A DNA stretch of 64,000 nt from Pseudomonas sp. MRSN 12121 (GCF_000931465.1 NZ_CP010892.1:6409388-6473387), one strand, 5' to 3'. Positions 55,705-64,000 are shown, counted from the first letter of the stretch. A program made the numbers and translations. Notes: generated from the sequence alone by a model not told the origin.

Positions 55705-56274
55705 ATGAAAAACGTCAGCCCCAGCTACCTCAAGCATCACTTCCTGATCGCCATGCCGCACATGGCCGACCCGAACTTTGCGCACACCTTGACCTACATC
55801 GTCGAGCACAATGCCAATGGTGCCATGGGCCTGGTGGTCAACCGTCCGCAGGACCTGAACCTCGCCGACATCCTCGAGCAATTGCGCCCCGAGATCGAAC
55901 CGCCAGCCCTGTGCCAGCACGTACCGATCTTCACGGGCGGCCCGGTGCAGACCGACCGCGGCTTCGTCCTGCATCCCAGCGGCCCGACCTTCCAGGCCAC
56001 GGTCGAGCTCGAGGGCGTGTCGCTGTCCACCTCCCAGGACGTGCTGTTCGCCATCGCCGACGGCGTCGGCCCGGCCCAGAGCCTGATCGCCCTGGGTTAT
56101 GCCGGCTGGGAAGCCGGGCAACTGGAAGCCGAACTGGCGGACAACGCCTGGCTGACCTGCCCGTTCGACGCCGACATCCTGTTCAACACCACCAGCGAAC
56201 TGCGCCTGGAAGCGGCGGCCCGGCACCTGGGCGTCAACCTCGCCCTGCTGACCAGCCAGGCAGGCCACGCCTGA
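55705..56274 (+). CDS. algH: YqgE/AlgH family protein
   Basis: A 189-residue soluble protein of the YqgE/AlgH family: LKHHFLIAMPHMADPNFAHTLTYIVEHNANGAMGLVVNRP and the GYAGWEAGQLEAELADNAWL region are typical (named for position only). AlgH is reported as an alginate-related regulator in P. aeruginosa; molecular role unknown. The start at 55705 fits the family. Its stop codon overlaps the ruvX start (TGATG), so the two are translated together. Confidence 0.93.
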   Translation: MKNVSPSYLKHHFLIAMPHMADPNFAHTLTYIVEHNANGAMGLVVNRPQDLNLADILEQLRPEIEPPALCQHVPIFTGGPVQTDRGFVLHPSGPTFQATVELEGVSLSTSQDVLFAIADGVGPAQSLIALGYAGWEAGQLEAELADNAWLTCPFDADILFNTTSELRLEAAARHLGVNLALLTSQAGHA

Positions 56275-56711
56275 TGGCCCTGCGACTGATCCTCGGTTTC
56301 GACTACGGCACCCGGCAGATCGGCGTGGCAGTGGGCCAGGCCATTACCGGCCAGGCCCACGAGCTGTGCACCCTGAAGGCGCAGAACGGCGTCCCGGACT
56401 GGAACCAGGTCGAAGCCCTGATCAAGGAATGGAAGCCGGACGCCGTGGTAGTGGGCCTGCCGCTGAACATGGATGGCACCCCGAGCGAGATGTGCGTGCG
56501 CGCCGAGAAGTTCGCCCGGCGCCTCAACGGGCGCTACAACCTGCCCTTCTATACCCATGACGAACGCCTGACCACCTTCGAGGCCAAGGGCGAACGCCTG
56601 GCCCGCGGCGGTCAGAAAGGCAGTTACCGCGACAACCCGGTCGACGCCATCGCCGCCGCCCTGCTGCTGCAAGGCTGGCTCGACGAAAACGCAGCGCTGT
56701 TGAACAACTGA
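56274..56711 (+). CDS. ruvX: Putative pre-16S rRNA nuclease / Holliday junction resolvase RuvX (YqgF)
   Basis: A 145-residue RNase H-fold nuclease: LGFDYGTRQIGVAVG with the first catalytic Asp, VVVGLPLNMDG, HDERLTT and the C-terminal Asp in RDNPVDAIAAALLLQGWL. YqgF is implicated in 16S rRNA 5' end maturation. It overlaps algH by one base. Confidence 0.95.
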   Translation: MALRLILGFDYGTRQIGVAVGQAITGQAHELCTLKAQNGVPDWNQVEALIKEWKPDAVVVGLPLNMDGTPSEMCVRAEKFARRLNGRYNLPFYTHDERLTTFEAKGERLARGGQKGSYRDNPVDAIAAALLLQGWLDENAALLNN

Positions 56712-56832
56712 AACGCCGAATCCTGAAGATGCGTGGTCGACCCCGGCCACGCGCCTCCTGGCCACCCACCCGCCGTAAGCCCCAGCGCCTTTTGCCGGAT
56801 GCAACCAGGCGCGAGCCCACGAAGGAGCAATC

Positions 56833-57339
56833 ATGAGCCTGCCCAACCCCGCCGAACTGATCAGCCAGATGGCCGTGCGTCTCACTGCCCACCTGGAACA
56901 CCGCGCCATCAGCGAGCCGCGCTATATCGGCATCCGCACCGGCGGCGTCTGGGTCGCCCAGGCGCTGCTCGCCGAACTGGGCAGCGACGCACCGCTGGGC
57001 ACGCTGGATGTGTCTTTCTACCGCGACGACTTCAGCCAGAACGGCCTGCACCCGCAGGTGCGCCCTTCCGAACTGCCGTTCGAGATCGAAGGCCAGCACC
57101 TGGTGCTGATCGACGACGTGCTGATGAGCGGCCGTACCGTCCGCGCCGCCCTCAACGAACTGTTCGACTATGGCCGCCCGGCCAGCGTGACCCTGGTCTG
57201 CCTGCTCGACCTGGACGCCGCCGAACTGCCGATTCGTCCGAATGTGGTCGGCGCCACCCTGTCGCTGGCGGCCCACGAGCGGGTAAAATTGTCCGGTCCT
57301 GCGCCGCTTCAACTCGAACTCCAGGACCTCGCCCTTTAA
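56833..57339 (+). CDS. pyrR: PyrR pyrimidine regulator / uracil phosphoribosyltransferase
   Basis: A 168-residue type I phosphoribosyltransferase with PRPP loop LVLIDDVLMSGRTVRAAL. It makes UMP from uracil and PRPP and, in many bacteria, controls pyr operon expression. It is first in pyrR-pyrB-pyrC', with pyrB 25 bases downstream. The preceding 121-base gap holds a small hairpin (GCGTGG/CCACGC near 56731-56752) and GAAGGAG. Confidence 0.94.
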   Translation: MSLPNPAELISQMAVRLTAHLEHRAISEPRYIGIRTGGVWVAQALLAELGSDAPLGTLDVSFYRDDFSQNGLHPQVRPSELPFEIEGQHLVLIDDVLMSGRTVRAALNELFDYGRPASVTLVCLLDLDAAELPIRPNVVGATLSLAAHERVKLSGPAPLQLELQDLAL

Positions 57340-57364
57340 TTCGCCCTCCCAAGAGTCCATTGCG

Positions 57365-58369
57365 ATGACGCCTCTAGACGCCAAGCGCCCGCTGCAGCTC
57401 AACGATCAGGGCCAGCTGCGCCACTTCCTCTCGCTCGATGGCCTGCCTCGCGAGCTGCTGACGGAAATCCTCGACACCGCCGACTCCTTCCTCGAAGTCG
57501 GCGCCCGGGCGGTCAAGAAGGTCCCGTTACTGCGCGGTAAAACCGTGTGCAACGTGTTCTTCGAAAACTCCACCCGCACCCGCACCACCTTCGAACTGGC
57601 GGCCCAGCGCCTGTCGGCGGACGTGATCACGCTCAACGTGTCCACCTCCTCGGCGAGCAAGGGCGAGACCCTGCTCGATACCCTGCGCAACCTCGAAGCC
57701 ATGGCCGCCGACATGTTCGTCGTGCGCCACGGCGATTCCGGCGCCGCGCACTTCATCGCCGAACATGTGTGCCCGCAGGTGGCGATCATCAATGGCGGCG
57801 ACGGCCGGCACGCCCACCCGACCCAGGGCATGCTCGACATGCTCACCATCCGCCGGCACAAGGGCGGCTTCGAGAACCTCTCGGTGGCCATCGTCGGCGA
57901 CATCCTGCACTCGCGGGTGGCGCGCTCGAACATGCTGGCCCTCAAGACCCTGGGTTGCCCGGACATCCGCGTGATCGCGCCCAAGACTCTGCTGCCGATC
58001 GGCATCGAGCAGTACGGGGTGAAGGTCTACACCGACATGGCCGAAGGCCTGAAAGACGTCGACGTGGTGATCATGCTGCGCCTGCAGCGCGAACGCATGC
58101 AGGGCGGCCTGCTGCCCAGCGAAGGCGAGTTCTACCGCCTGTTCGGCCTGACCACCGCGCGCCTGGCCGGCGCCAAGCCGGACGCCATCGTCATGCACCC
58201 GGGGCCGATCAACCGCGGCGTGGAGATCGAATCGGCGGTGGCCGACGGCCCGCGTTCGGTGATCCTCAACCAGGTGACCTACGGCATCGCGGTACGCATG
58301 GCCGTACTGTCCATGGCCATGAGCGGGCAGACCGCCCAGCGACAATTCGAGCAGGAGAACGCCCAGTGA
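57365..58369 (+). CDS. pyrB: Aspartate carbamoyltransferase catalytic subunit
   Basis: A 334-residue transcarbamoylase that commits carbamoyl phosphate and aspartate to pyrimidine synthesis. The carbamoyl-phosphate loop STRTRTTFE and the SSASKGETLLDT lysine loop are visible. It forms a dodecamer with PyrC' in Pseudomonas. An N-terminal extension compared with E. coli PyrB is present, as known for pseudomonads. It overlaps pyrC' through a GTGA junction. Confidence 0.97.
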   Translation: MTPLDAKRPLQLNDQGQLRHFLSLDGLPRELLTEILDTADSFLEVGARAVKKVPLLRGKTVCNVFFENSTRTRTTFELAAQRLSADVITLNVSTSSASKGETLLDTLRNLEAMAADMFVVRHGDSGAAHFIAEHVCPQVAIINGGDGRHAHPTQGMLDMLTIRRHKGGFENLSVAIVGDILHSRVARSNMLALKTLGCPDIRVIAPKTLLPIGIEQYGVKVYTDMAEGLKDVDVVIMLRLQRERMQGGLLPSEGEFYRLFGLTTARLAGAKPDAIVMHPGPINRGVEIESAVADGPRSVILNQVTYGIAVRMAVLSMAMSGQTAQRQFEQENAQ

Positions 58370-59637
58370 AGCTCAGCATTCTCGGCGCCCGTGTCATCGA
58401 TCCGGCCAGCGGCCTGGATCAAGTCAGCGACATCCACCTGGAAGCCGGCAAGATCGTCGCCATCGGCGCCGCCCCGGCCGGTTTCAACGCAGTCGAAAGC
58501 ATCGACGCCAAAGGCCTGGTGGCCGCCCCGGGGCTGGTGGACCTCAACGTCTCCCTGCGCGAACCGGGCTACAGCCGCAAAGGCACCATCGCCAGCGAAA
58601 CCCGCGCGGCCGCCGCCGGTGGCGTCACCAGCCTGTGCTGCCCGCCGCGCACCAAGCCGGTGCTGGACACCTCGGCGGTGGCCGAGCTGATCCTCGATCG
58701 CGCCCGCGAAGCCGGCAACACCAAGGTGTTTCCGATCGGTGCATTGAGCAAAGGCCTGGACGGTGAACAGCTGGCAGAGCTCATCGCCTTGCGCGACGCC
58801 GGTTGCGTGGCCTTCGGCGACGGCCTGGAAAGCTTCCGCAGCACCCGCACCCTGTGCCGGGCGCTGGAATACGCGGCGACCTTCGACCTGACAGTGATTT
58901 TCCACTCCCAGGACCGTGACCTGGCCGAAGGCGGCCTGGCCCACGAAGGCGCCACCGCCAGCTTCCTCGGCTTGCCGGGCATCCCGGAGACCGCGGAAAC
59001 CGTGGCCCTGGCCCGCAACCTGCTGCTGGTGGAGCAAAGCGGCGTGCGCGCTCACTTCAGCCAGCTGACCAGCGCCCGGGGCGTGGCCCTGATCGCCCAG
59101 GCCCAGGCCCGCGGCCTGCCGGTGACCGCCGATGTCGCGCTGTATCAGCTGATCCTCACCGACGATGCGCTGATCGACTTCTCCAGCCTCTATCACGTCC
59201 AGCCGCCGCTGCGTTCGCGCGCCGACCGCGAAGGCCTGCGCGAGGCGGTGAAGTCCGGGGTGGTCCAGGCCATTTCCAGCCATCACCAGCCCCATGAACG
59301 CGACGCCAAGCTGGCGCCGTTCGGCGCTACCGAGCCGGGCATCAGCAGCGTCGAATTGCTGCTGCCGCTGGCCCTGACGCTGGTGGAAGACGGCCTGCTC
59401 GACCTGCCGACCCTGCTGGCCCGCCTGAGCAGCGGCCCGGCCGCCGCCCTGCGCCTGCCGGCCGGCAGACTGGCGGTAGGCGCCCCGGCGGACCTGGTGC
59501 TGTTCGATCCGAGCACGTCGACCATCGCTGGCGAACACTGGCTGTCCAAAGGCGAGAACTGCCCGTTCCTCGGCCATAGCCTGCCGGGCCTGGTGCGCTA
59601 CACCCTGGTGGACGGCCGGATCAGCCACAAGGGCTGA
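58366..59637 (+). CDS. Dihydroorotase-like non-catalytic subunit PyrC'
   Basis: A 423-residue amidohydrolase-fold protein starting with GTG at 58366 inside the pyrB stop. In active dihydroorotases the HxH metal site follows DxH in LVDxHVHLRE; here the segment is LVDLNVSLREPG with Asn61 and Ser63 in place of both His, so it should not bind zinc there. In Pseudomonas this pyrC' is known to be an inactive partner that supports PyrB assembly; an active pyrC lies elsewhere. Confidence 0.93.
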   Translation: MKLSILGARVIDPASGLDQVSDIHLEAGKIVAIGAAPAGFNAVESIDAKGLVAAPGLVDLNVSLREPGYSRKGTIASETRAAAAGGVTSLCCPPRTKPVLDTSAVAELILDRAREAGNTKVFPIGALSKGLDGEQLAELIALRDAGCVAFGDGLESFRSTRTLCRALEYAATFDLTVIFHSQDRDLAEGGLAHEGATASFLGLPGIPETAETVALARNLLLVEQSGVRAHFSQLTSARGVALIAQAQARGLPVTADVALYQLILTDDALIDFSSLYHVQPPLRSRADREGLREAVKSGVVQAISSHHQPHERDAKLAPFGATEPGISSVELLLPLALTLVEDGLLDLPTLLARLSSGPAAALRLPAGRLAVGAPADLVLFDPSTSTIAGEHWLSKGENCPFLGHSLPGLVRYTLVDGRISHKG

Positions 59638-59654
59638 GTTCGGCGTCGCCTGCT

Positions 59655-59733
59655 TATCGCGGGCAAGTCGGATCGCCGCCCGCTCGCTCCTACGGATCAC
59701 GCGGACCTGTAGGAGCGAGGCTTGCCCGCGATA
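59655..59733. repeat. REP pair (family 1, outward, one expanded unit)
   Basis: The left unit is the expanded variant with GTCGGATCGCCGCCCG inside it; the right is the ordinary TGTAGGAGCGAGGCTTGCCC. It lies between convergent pyrC' and the TM2 gene. Confidence 0.87.
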
Positions 59734-59746
59734 ACAATCTCGAAAT

Positions 59747-60166
59747 CTAGCCCCGCTGCGAGTTACGCAACGACACCTGGTCGTTCAGCGTCCAGAAGTC
59801 GTACAGCACCCCCAGGAAGAACAGCCCGCCGGTCACCAGGTACAGCAGGCCGGTGAGCCATTTGCCCTGGTACATGCGGTGCACGCCCAGGACCCCGAGG
59901 AAAGTCAGCAGGATCCAGGCAACGCTGTACTCGATGGGGCCGGGGGTGAAACGCAGGTCCGCCTCGCGGTCCATGGCCGGGATCAGGAACAGGTCGATCA
60001 GCCAGCCGATACCCAGCAGGCCGAAGGTGAAAAACCACAGGGTTCCGGTAATCGGCTTGCCGTAATAGAAGCGGTGGGAGCCGGTAAAACCGAAAATCCA
60101 GAGCAGGTAGCCGATCACCTTGCTGTGGGTGTCATGGGGCGAACCGTCGGGACGATAGGTGTTCAT
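59747..60166 (-). CDS. TM2 domain-containing membrane protein
   Basis: A 139-residue membrane protein with two TM2-like helix pairs: VIGYLLWIFGFTGSHRFYYG followed by GTLWFFTFGLLGIGWLIDLFLI, and a second FLGVLGVHRMYQGKWLTGLLYL unit. Both carry the family's G-x-H-R-x-Y pattern. No function is known. AGAGG lies before the ATG. Confidence 0.88.
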   Translation of the reverse strand: MNTYRPDGSPHDTHSKVIGYLLWIFGFTGSHRFYYGKPITGTLWFFTFGLLGIGWLIDLFLIPAMDREADLRFTPGPIEYSVAWILLTFLGVLGVHRMYQGKWLTGLLYLVTGGLFFLGVLYDFWTLNDQVSLRNSQRG

Positions 60167-60416
60167 CGAGTACCTCTTTCCATGCGATAGATAAATTTTC
60201 TTTGATTCTTTGTGACTTTTTTACAGGCGTCCGACGTGTGGCAAATGTTAAGGTTGCTGCCGTGAAACCCTTGTACTGCCTGACTTCTGTCGGACAATTG
60301 CGTCAATTTGCCACCGCTTCGACGAATTTGACTCCCAGGTTGAATCGACCAACGGCCTGAGAAGTGACACAAAAGCTGTTATAAAGTTGCGCGCTAACCC
60401 ATATGAGCCTTGCCTA

Positions 60417-61052
60417 ATGCGTCCATTTTTCAAGACATGGCTAACCATTTGCCTATTGATGCCACTGGCCGCCCACGCCACCAATCGTGAGCAACGTCTT
60501 CCCTACGTGAACGGCTTCACACCAAAAGCCCACGTGACCCAAGTCAGCAAGAGCAGCGCCAAGACCAAGCCATCGGTCAAGCGCCCGACTCACCTGGCCA
60601 CCGTCAGCAACAACAAAGCGGTCCCGCAGATGGCGGCCAAGCAGAGCAGCACCGTGCTCAGCCGTGCCGTCAACGTCCTGGGCACCCCTTACCGCTGGGG
60701 CGGCAGCAGTCCAAGCAAAGGCTTCGATTGCAGCGGCCTGGTGAAATACGCCTTCAACGACGTCGCCGCGGTGGATCTGCCGCGCACTTCCAATGCCATG
60801 GCCAGCGGTCACGGGCAGAAAGTCGAGCGCAAGGACCTCAAGCCGGGCGACCTGCTGTTCTTCAATCTCAAGAGCCGGCGAGTCAACCACGTCGCCATCT
60901 ACCTGGGCAACGATCGTTTCATCCACGCGCCGCGTCGCGGCAAGTCGGTGACCATCGATACCCTGAAGAAGCCTTACTGGGACAAGAACTACGTGGTAGC
61001 CAAGCGGGTCCTGCCAAAAGAGCAGAACAACCTGCGCATCGTGCAGCGCTGA
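60417..61052 (+). CDS. NlpC/P60 (C40) family cell-wall peptidase
   Basis: A 211-residue exported peptidase: signal MRPFFKTWLTICLLMPLAAHA, a basic Lys/Ser/Thr-rich linker, and a C-terminal NlpC/P60 domain with catalytic Cys105 (FDCSGLV), His158 (VNHVAIYLG) and His170 (RFIHAP). It should cut peptide cross-bridges of peptidoglycan in the periplasm. The ATG at 60417 gives a clean signal peptide. It occupies the place where P. aeruginosa has pilU. Confidence 0.92.
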   Translation: MRPFFKTWLTICLLMPLAAHATNREQRLPYVNGFTPKAHVTQVSKSSAKTKPSVKRPTHLATVSNNKAVPQMAAKQSSTVLSRAVNVLGTPYRWGGSSPSKGFDCSGLVKYAFNDVAAVDLPRTSNAMASGHGQKVERKDLKPGDLLFFNLKSRRVNHVAIYLGNDRFIHAPRRGKSVTIDTLKKPYWDKNYVVAKRVLPKEQNNLRIVQR

Positions 61053-61061
61053 TCCCTCCCG

Positions 61062-61096
61062 TCGCGAGCAATCGGGCATCGACCGATTGCTCGCGA
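61062..61096. terminator. Long hairpin between convergent C40 peptidase and pilT
   Basis: A 14-bp perfect stem TCGCGAGCAATCGG / CCGATTGCTCGCGA with a 7-base loop, between two genes that end towards each other. The T-run is weak (TTGCATTTCCC), but position and strength suggest a bidirectional transcript end. Confidence 0.65.
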
Positions 61097-61116
61097 TTGC
61101 ATTTCCCGCTCCACCC

Positions 61117-62151
61117 TCAGATGCTCTCCGGCGCCCGCGCCTTCTCCCGGGCGTGCTCCAGGCTGACCAGCCCCGCCCCCACCAGCGCCTTCAGGCTCAT
61201 GTCCAGGGTCTGCATCCCCACTCCGCCGCCCGTCTGGATCGCCGAGTACATCTGCGCCACCTTGTCCTCGCGGATCAGGTTACGGATCGCCGCGGTCCCC
61301 AGCATGATTTCGTGAGCCGCGACCCGGCCACCGCCGACACGCTTGAGCAACGCCTGGGAAATCACCGCCTGCAACGACTCCGACAGCACGGAGCGGACCA
61401 TGGCCTTTTCCTCGGCGGGGAACACATCCACCACCCGGTCCACGGTTTTCGCCGCCGACGTGGTGTGCAAGGTGGCGAACACCAGGTGCCCGGTCTCGGC
61501 CGCGGTCAACGCCAGGCGAATGGTTTCCAGGTCGCGCAGCTCGCCGACCAGGATCACATCGGGGTCTTCGCGCAAGGCCGAGCGCAGGGCGCTGGAGAAA
61601 CTGTGCGTGTCGCGCTGCACCTCGCGCTGGTGGATCAGGCACTTTTTCGGCTCATGGATGAACTCGATAGGATCCTCGATGGTGAGGATGTGCTGGTGCC
61701 GGTGCTGGTTCAGGTGGTCGATCATCGCCGCCAGGGTGGTGGACTTGCCCGACCCGGTCGGCCCGGTCACCAGCACCAGGCCGCGGGGCGCTTCGCTGAT
61801 CCGGCGAAACACCTCGCCCAGGCCCAGCGCGTCCAGGCTCGGCACCTGGTCGGGAATGCTGCGAAAGACCGCGCCATTGCCGCGCTGGTGGTTGAAGGCA
61901 TTGACCCGGAAACGCGCCACGCCCGGCAGCGCGAAGGAATAATCGATCTCCAGCGCCGCCTTGAACTCGGCCCGCTGCGGGTCCGTCATGCTGGCGAGGA
62001 TCAGCTCGTGCACCTGCGGCGCCTCCAGCAGCGGCAGGTTGATCCGGCGAATATCGCCGTCGATGCGGATCATCGGCGGCAAACCCGCCGAGAGGTGCAG
62101 GTCCGAAGCGCCCTGTTTGACGCTGAAGGCCAGCAACTCGGTGATATCCAT
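61117..62151 (-). CDS. pilT: Twitching motility ATPase PilT
   Basis: A 344-residue pilus-retraction ATPase. Walker A GPTGSGKST has K136; the Asp box, Walker B (DVILVGELRD) and His box (FATLHTT) follow. PilT hexamers power retraction of type IV pili. The start at 62151 (MDITELLAFSVKQGASDLHL) is the family start; the open frame extends far upstream across yggS and proC but is antisense shadow. It is divergent from yggS with 57 bases between. pilU does not follow. Confidence 0.96.
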   Translation of the reverse strand: MDITELLAFSVKQGASDLHLSAGLPPMIRIDGDIRRINLPLLEAPQVHELILASMTDPQRAEFKAALEIDYSFALPGVARFRVNAFNHQRGNGAVFRSIPDQVPSLDALGLGEVFRRISEAPRGLVLVTGPTGSGKSTTLAAMIDHLNQHRHQHILTIEDPIEFIHEPKKCLIHQREVQRDTHSFSSALRSALREDPDVILVGELRDLETIRLALTAAETGHLVFATLHTTSAAKTVDRVVDVFPAEEKAMVRSVLSESLQAVISQALLKRVGGGRVAAHEIMLGTAAIRNLIREDKVAQMYSAIQTGGGVGMQTLDMSLKALVGAGLVSLEHAREKARAPESI

Positions 62152-62208
62152 AGCGTTCCCCAATTCCAGTAGAATGCCGCGAACCCAAGAGCCGCTGGCG
62201 TACATCGA

Positions 62209-62907
62209 ATGTCCACGATAGCAGACAACATTTCCCTGGTTAGTGCTCGGATCCGCGCCGCCGCCCAGGCTTCGCAACGCGATGAAACAAGTATCCAGCT
62301 GCTGGCCGTGAGCAAGACCAAACCCGCCGCCGCCCTGCGCGAAGCCTATGCCGCGGGCCTGCGCGACTTCGGCGAAAACTACCTGCAGGAAGCCCTGGGC
62401 AAACAGGCGGAACTGGGCGACCTGCCCTTGAGTTGGCACTTCATCGGCCCCATTCAGTCGAACAAGACGCGAGCTATCGCCGAGAACTTCGCCTGGGTGC
62501 ATTCCGTGGATCGCTTGAAAATCGCTCAACGCCTGTCCGAGCAACGCCCGGCCGACCTGCCGCCGCTGAACATCTGCATTCAGGTCAATGTCAGCGGCGA
62601 AGCCAGCAAGTCCGGCTGCGCCCCGGCCGACCTGCCGGCCCTGGCCAGCGCCATCGGCGCCCTGCCACGCCTGAAACTGCGTGGGCTGATGGCGATTCCC
62701 GAACCCACCGACGATCGCGCCGCCCAGGATGCCGCCTTCGCCGCCGTACGCCAGTTGAACGATGACCTGCGCGAACGCCTGAACCTGCCAACCGACACAC
62801 TTTCCATGGGCATGAGCCACGACCTCGAAGCGGCCATCGCCCAGGGCGCCACCTGGGTACGTATCGGTACCGCTTTGTTTGGCGCCCGTGATTATGGCCA
62901 GGCATGA
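62209..62907 (+). CDS. YggS family PLP homeostasis protein
   Basis: A 232-residue PLP-binding barrel: the cofactor Lys36 in LLAVSKTKP, DFGENYLQEALGK, WHFIGPIQSNKTR and SMGMSHDLEAAIAQGATWVRIGTALFG are family signatures. It buffers free pyridoxal phosphate and affects amino-acid metabolism. proC follows after 34 bases, and such pairing is common. Confidence 0.95.
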   Translation: MSTIADNISLVSARIRAAAQASQRDETSIQLLAVSKTKPAAALREAYAAGLRDFGENYLQEALGKQAELGDLPLSWHFIGPIQSNKTRAIAENFAWVHSVDRLKIAQRLSEQRPADLPPLNICIQVNVSGEASKSGCAPADLPALASAIGALPRLKLRGLMAIPEPTDDRAAQDAAFAAVRQLNDDLRERLNLPTDTLSMGMSHDLEAAIAQGATWVRIGTALFGARDYGQA

Positions 62908-62941
62908 CCCTGGCGGCCCCATCTCTCTATAAGGACCTGTC

Positions 62942-63760
62942 ATGAGCAAGACTCGTATCGCCTTTATCGGCGCCGGCAACATGGCTGCCAGCTTGATCGG
63001 CGGCCTGCGCGCCAAGGGCTTGGACGCCAGCCAGATCCGCGCCAGCGACCCGGGCGCCGAAACCCGCGCCCGGGTCCGGGCCGAACACGGTATTGAACTG
63101 TTCGCCGACAACGCCGAGGCCATCGACGGCGCCGACGTGGTGGTCCTGGCGGTCAAGCCGCAGGCCATGAAAGCCGTGTGCGAAGCCCTGCGCCCGAGCC
63201 TGAAGCCGCACCAGCTGGTGGTGTCGATCGCCGCCGGCATCACCTGCGCCAGCATGAACAACTGGCTCGGCGCGCAGCCGATCGTGCGTTGCATGCCCAA
63301 CACCCCGGCCCTGCTGCGCCAGGGTGCCAGCGGCCTGTACGCCACCGCCGCGGTAAGCGCGCAGCAGCGCCAGCAGGCCGAAGAGCTGCTGTCGGCCGTG
63401 GGCATCGTCCTGTGGCTGGAACAGGAGCAGCAACTGGACGCGGTAACCGCCGTTTCCGGCAGCGGCCCGGCGTATTTCTTCCTGCTGATCGAAGCCATGA
63501 CCGCCGCCGGCGAGAAACTCGGCCTGCCTCGGGAAACCGCCGCGCAACTGACCCTGCAGACCGCCCTGGGCGCAGCGCACATGGCGGTGTCCAGCGATGT
63601 CGACGCGGCCGAGCTGCGCCGTCGCGTGACCTCGCCGGCCGGCACCACGGAAGCGGCGATCAAGTCGTTCCAGGCCAGCGGCTTCGAGGCCCTGGTGGAA
63701 AAAGCATTGGGTGCCGCCGCGCACCGCTCGGCCGAAATGGCCGAACAACTGGGCCAATAA
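62942..63760 (+). CDS. proC: Pyrroline-5-carboxylate reductase
   Basis: A 272-residue NAD(P)H-dependent reductase for the last step of proline synthesis. The N-terminal Rossmann motif FIGAGNMAASLIGGL and the C-terminal substrate region AVSGSGPAYFFLLIEAM and RVTSPAGTTEAAI are visible. The start follows AAGGA. Confidence 0.97.
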   Translation: MSKTRIAFIGAGNMAASLIGGLRAKGLDASQIRASDPGAETRARVRAEHGIELFADNAEAIDGADVVVLAVKPQAMKAVCEALRPSLKPHQLVVSIAAGITCASMNNWLGAQPIVRCMPNTPALLRQGASGLYATAAVSAQQRQQAEELLSAVGIVLWLEQEQQLDAVTAVSGSGPAYFFLLIEAMTAAGEKLGLPRETAAQLTLQTALGAAHMAVSSDVDAAELRRRVTSPAGTTEAAIKSFQASGFEALVEKALGAAAHRSAEMAEQLGQ

Positions 63761-63770
63761 GGAGCCAATG

Positions 63771-64000
63771 ATGATTGGATTGAACACTGCGGCGGTGTAC
63801 GTGCTGCAAACCCTGGGCAGCCTCTACCTGCTGATCGTGTTGATGCGTTTCGTGCTGCAACTGGTACGCGCCAACTTCTACAACCCGCTGTGCCAGTTCG
63901 TCGTGCGCGCCACCCAGCCGCTGCTCAAGCCGATGCGCCGGATCATCCCGAGCCTGTTCGGCCTCGACATGTCGTCGCTGGTCCTGGCGATCCTCGTGCA
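63771..64000 (+). CDS. YggT family membrane protein (partial, continues beyond window end)
   Basis: An open frame runs to the window edge, encoding a YggT-type membrane protein beginning MIGLNTAAVYVLQTLGSLYL with hydrophobic segments and the loop NPLCQFVVRATQPLLKPMRRIIP. YggT genes commonly follow proC. The ATG at 63771 is preferred to 63768 because GGAG lies six bases upstream. Confidence 0.9.
   Translation, partial: MIGLNTAAVYVLQTLGSLYLLIVLMRFVLQLVRANFYNPLCQFVVRATQPLLKPMRRIIPSLFGLDMSSLVLAILV

Noticed and set aside
62152..63768. Long N-terminal extension of pilT (883-residue frame)
   Set aside because: The extension runs antisense through yggS and proC, and its composition changes abruptly. 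The normal PilT start is at 62151.

Overview
This 64 kb window is ordinary-looking Pseudomonas chromosome, most likely from the P. fluorescens group (P. protegens / P. chlororaphis type). The evidence is high GC with strong GC3 bias, gene order matching the P. aeruginosa PA0392-PA0433 and PA0546-PA0555 neighbourhoods (recalled, not searched), a pil/chp chemosensory cluster, an SAH riboswitch before ahcY, and many REP inverted repeats of two families. There are no rRNA or tRNA genes, no CRISPR array, no insertion sequence and no prophage. All genes appear intact except the two cut by the window edges.

Layout. 1-1.3 kb: start of a response regulator (cut) and a PL7 alginate-lyase-like gene. 1.5-7.8 kb (minus): central-carbon block fba, two small lipoproteins (one MliC-like), pgk, epd, tkt. 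8.1-10.3 kb (plus): ArsR-methyltransferase fusion regulator (SahR-like) and metK. 10.5-18.8 kb: ligB, DUF1090 protein, cytochrome c', mltA, MAPEG protein, EamA and MFS transporters, a Na+/H+ antiporter. 18.9-22.1 kb: thioesterase, SAH riboswitch plus ahcY, metF. 22.1-27.6 kb: a glycosyltransferase-like orphan, an orphan solute-binding protein, rhlE, yceI and cytochrome b561. 27.9-30.1 kb: bioA and rsmE. 30.3-33.9 kb: a D-amino-acid oxidation module (binding protein, RidA, DadA-like dehydrogenase) with a divergent LysR regulator. 34.0-43.1 kb: hemolysin III protein, mdcR, and the complete malonate utilisation operon mdcABCDEGH-madLM. 43.4-53.3 kb: chpC, chpA, pilJ, pilI, pilH, pilG (type IV pilus chemosensory system). 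53.6-59.6 kb: gshB, tonB3, algH, ruvX, pyrR, pyrB, pyrC'. 59.7-64 kb: TM2 protein, C40 peptidase, pilT, yggS, proC, yggT (cut).

How the genes connect. metK, ahcY and metF are three steps of the S-adenosylmethionine cycle. The window shows two candidate layers of control on it: the ArsR-methyltransferase protein beside a perfect palindrome, and an SAH riboswitch whose downstream hairpin covers the ahcY ribosome binding site. The mdc genes form one tightly coupled operon (mostly start/stop overlaps) with a LysR-type operator before mdcA. The Chp cluster, tonB3 and pilT belong to twitching motility, but pilK, chpB and pilU, which P. aeruginosa has at these positions, are missing.

The best leads are regulatory: the palindrome before sahR-metK, a second inverted repeat between the ahcY promoter and the riboswitch, and T-N11-A operators for the DadA/RidA cluster and for mdcA. 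I found no clear sign of a wholly new multi-gene system; the least explained genes are the DxD-containing orphan at 22.1 kb and the lipoprotein pair inside the glycolytic block.
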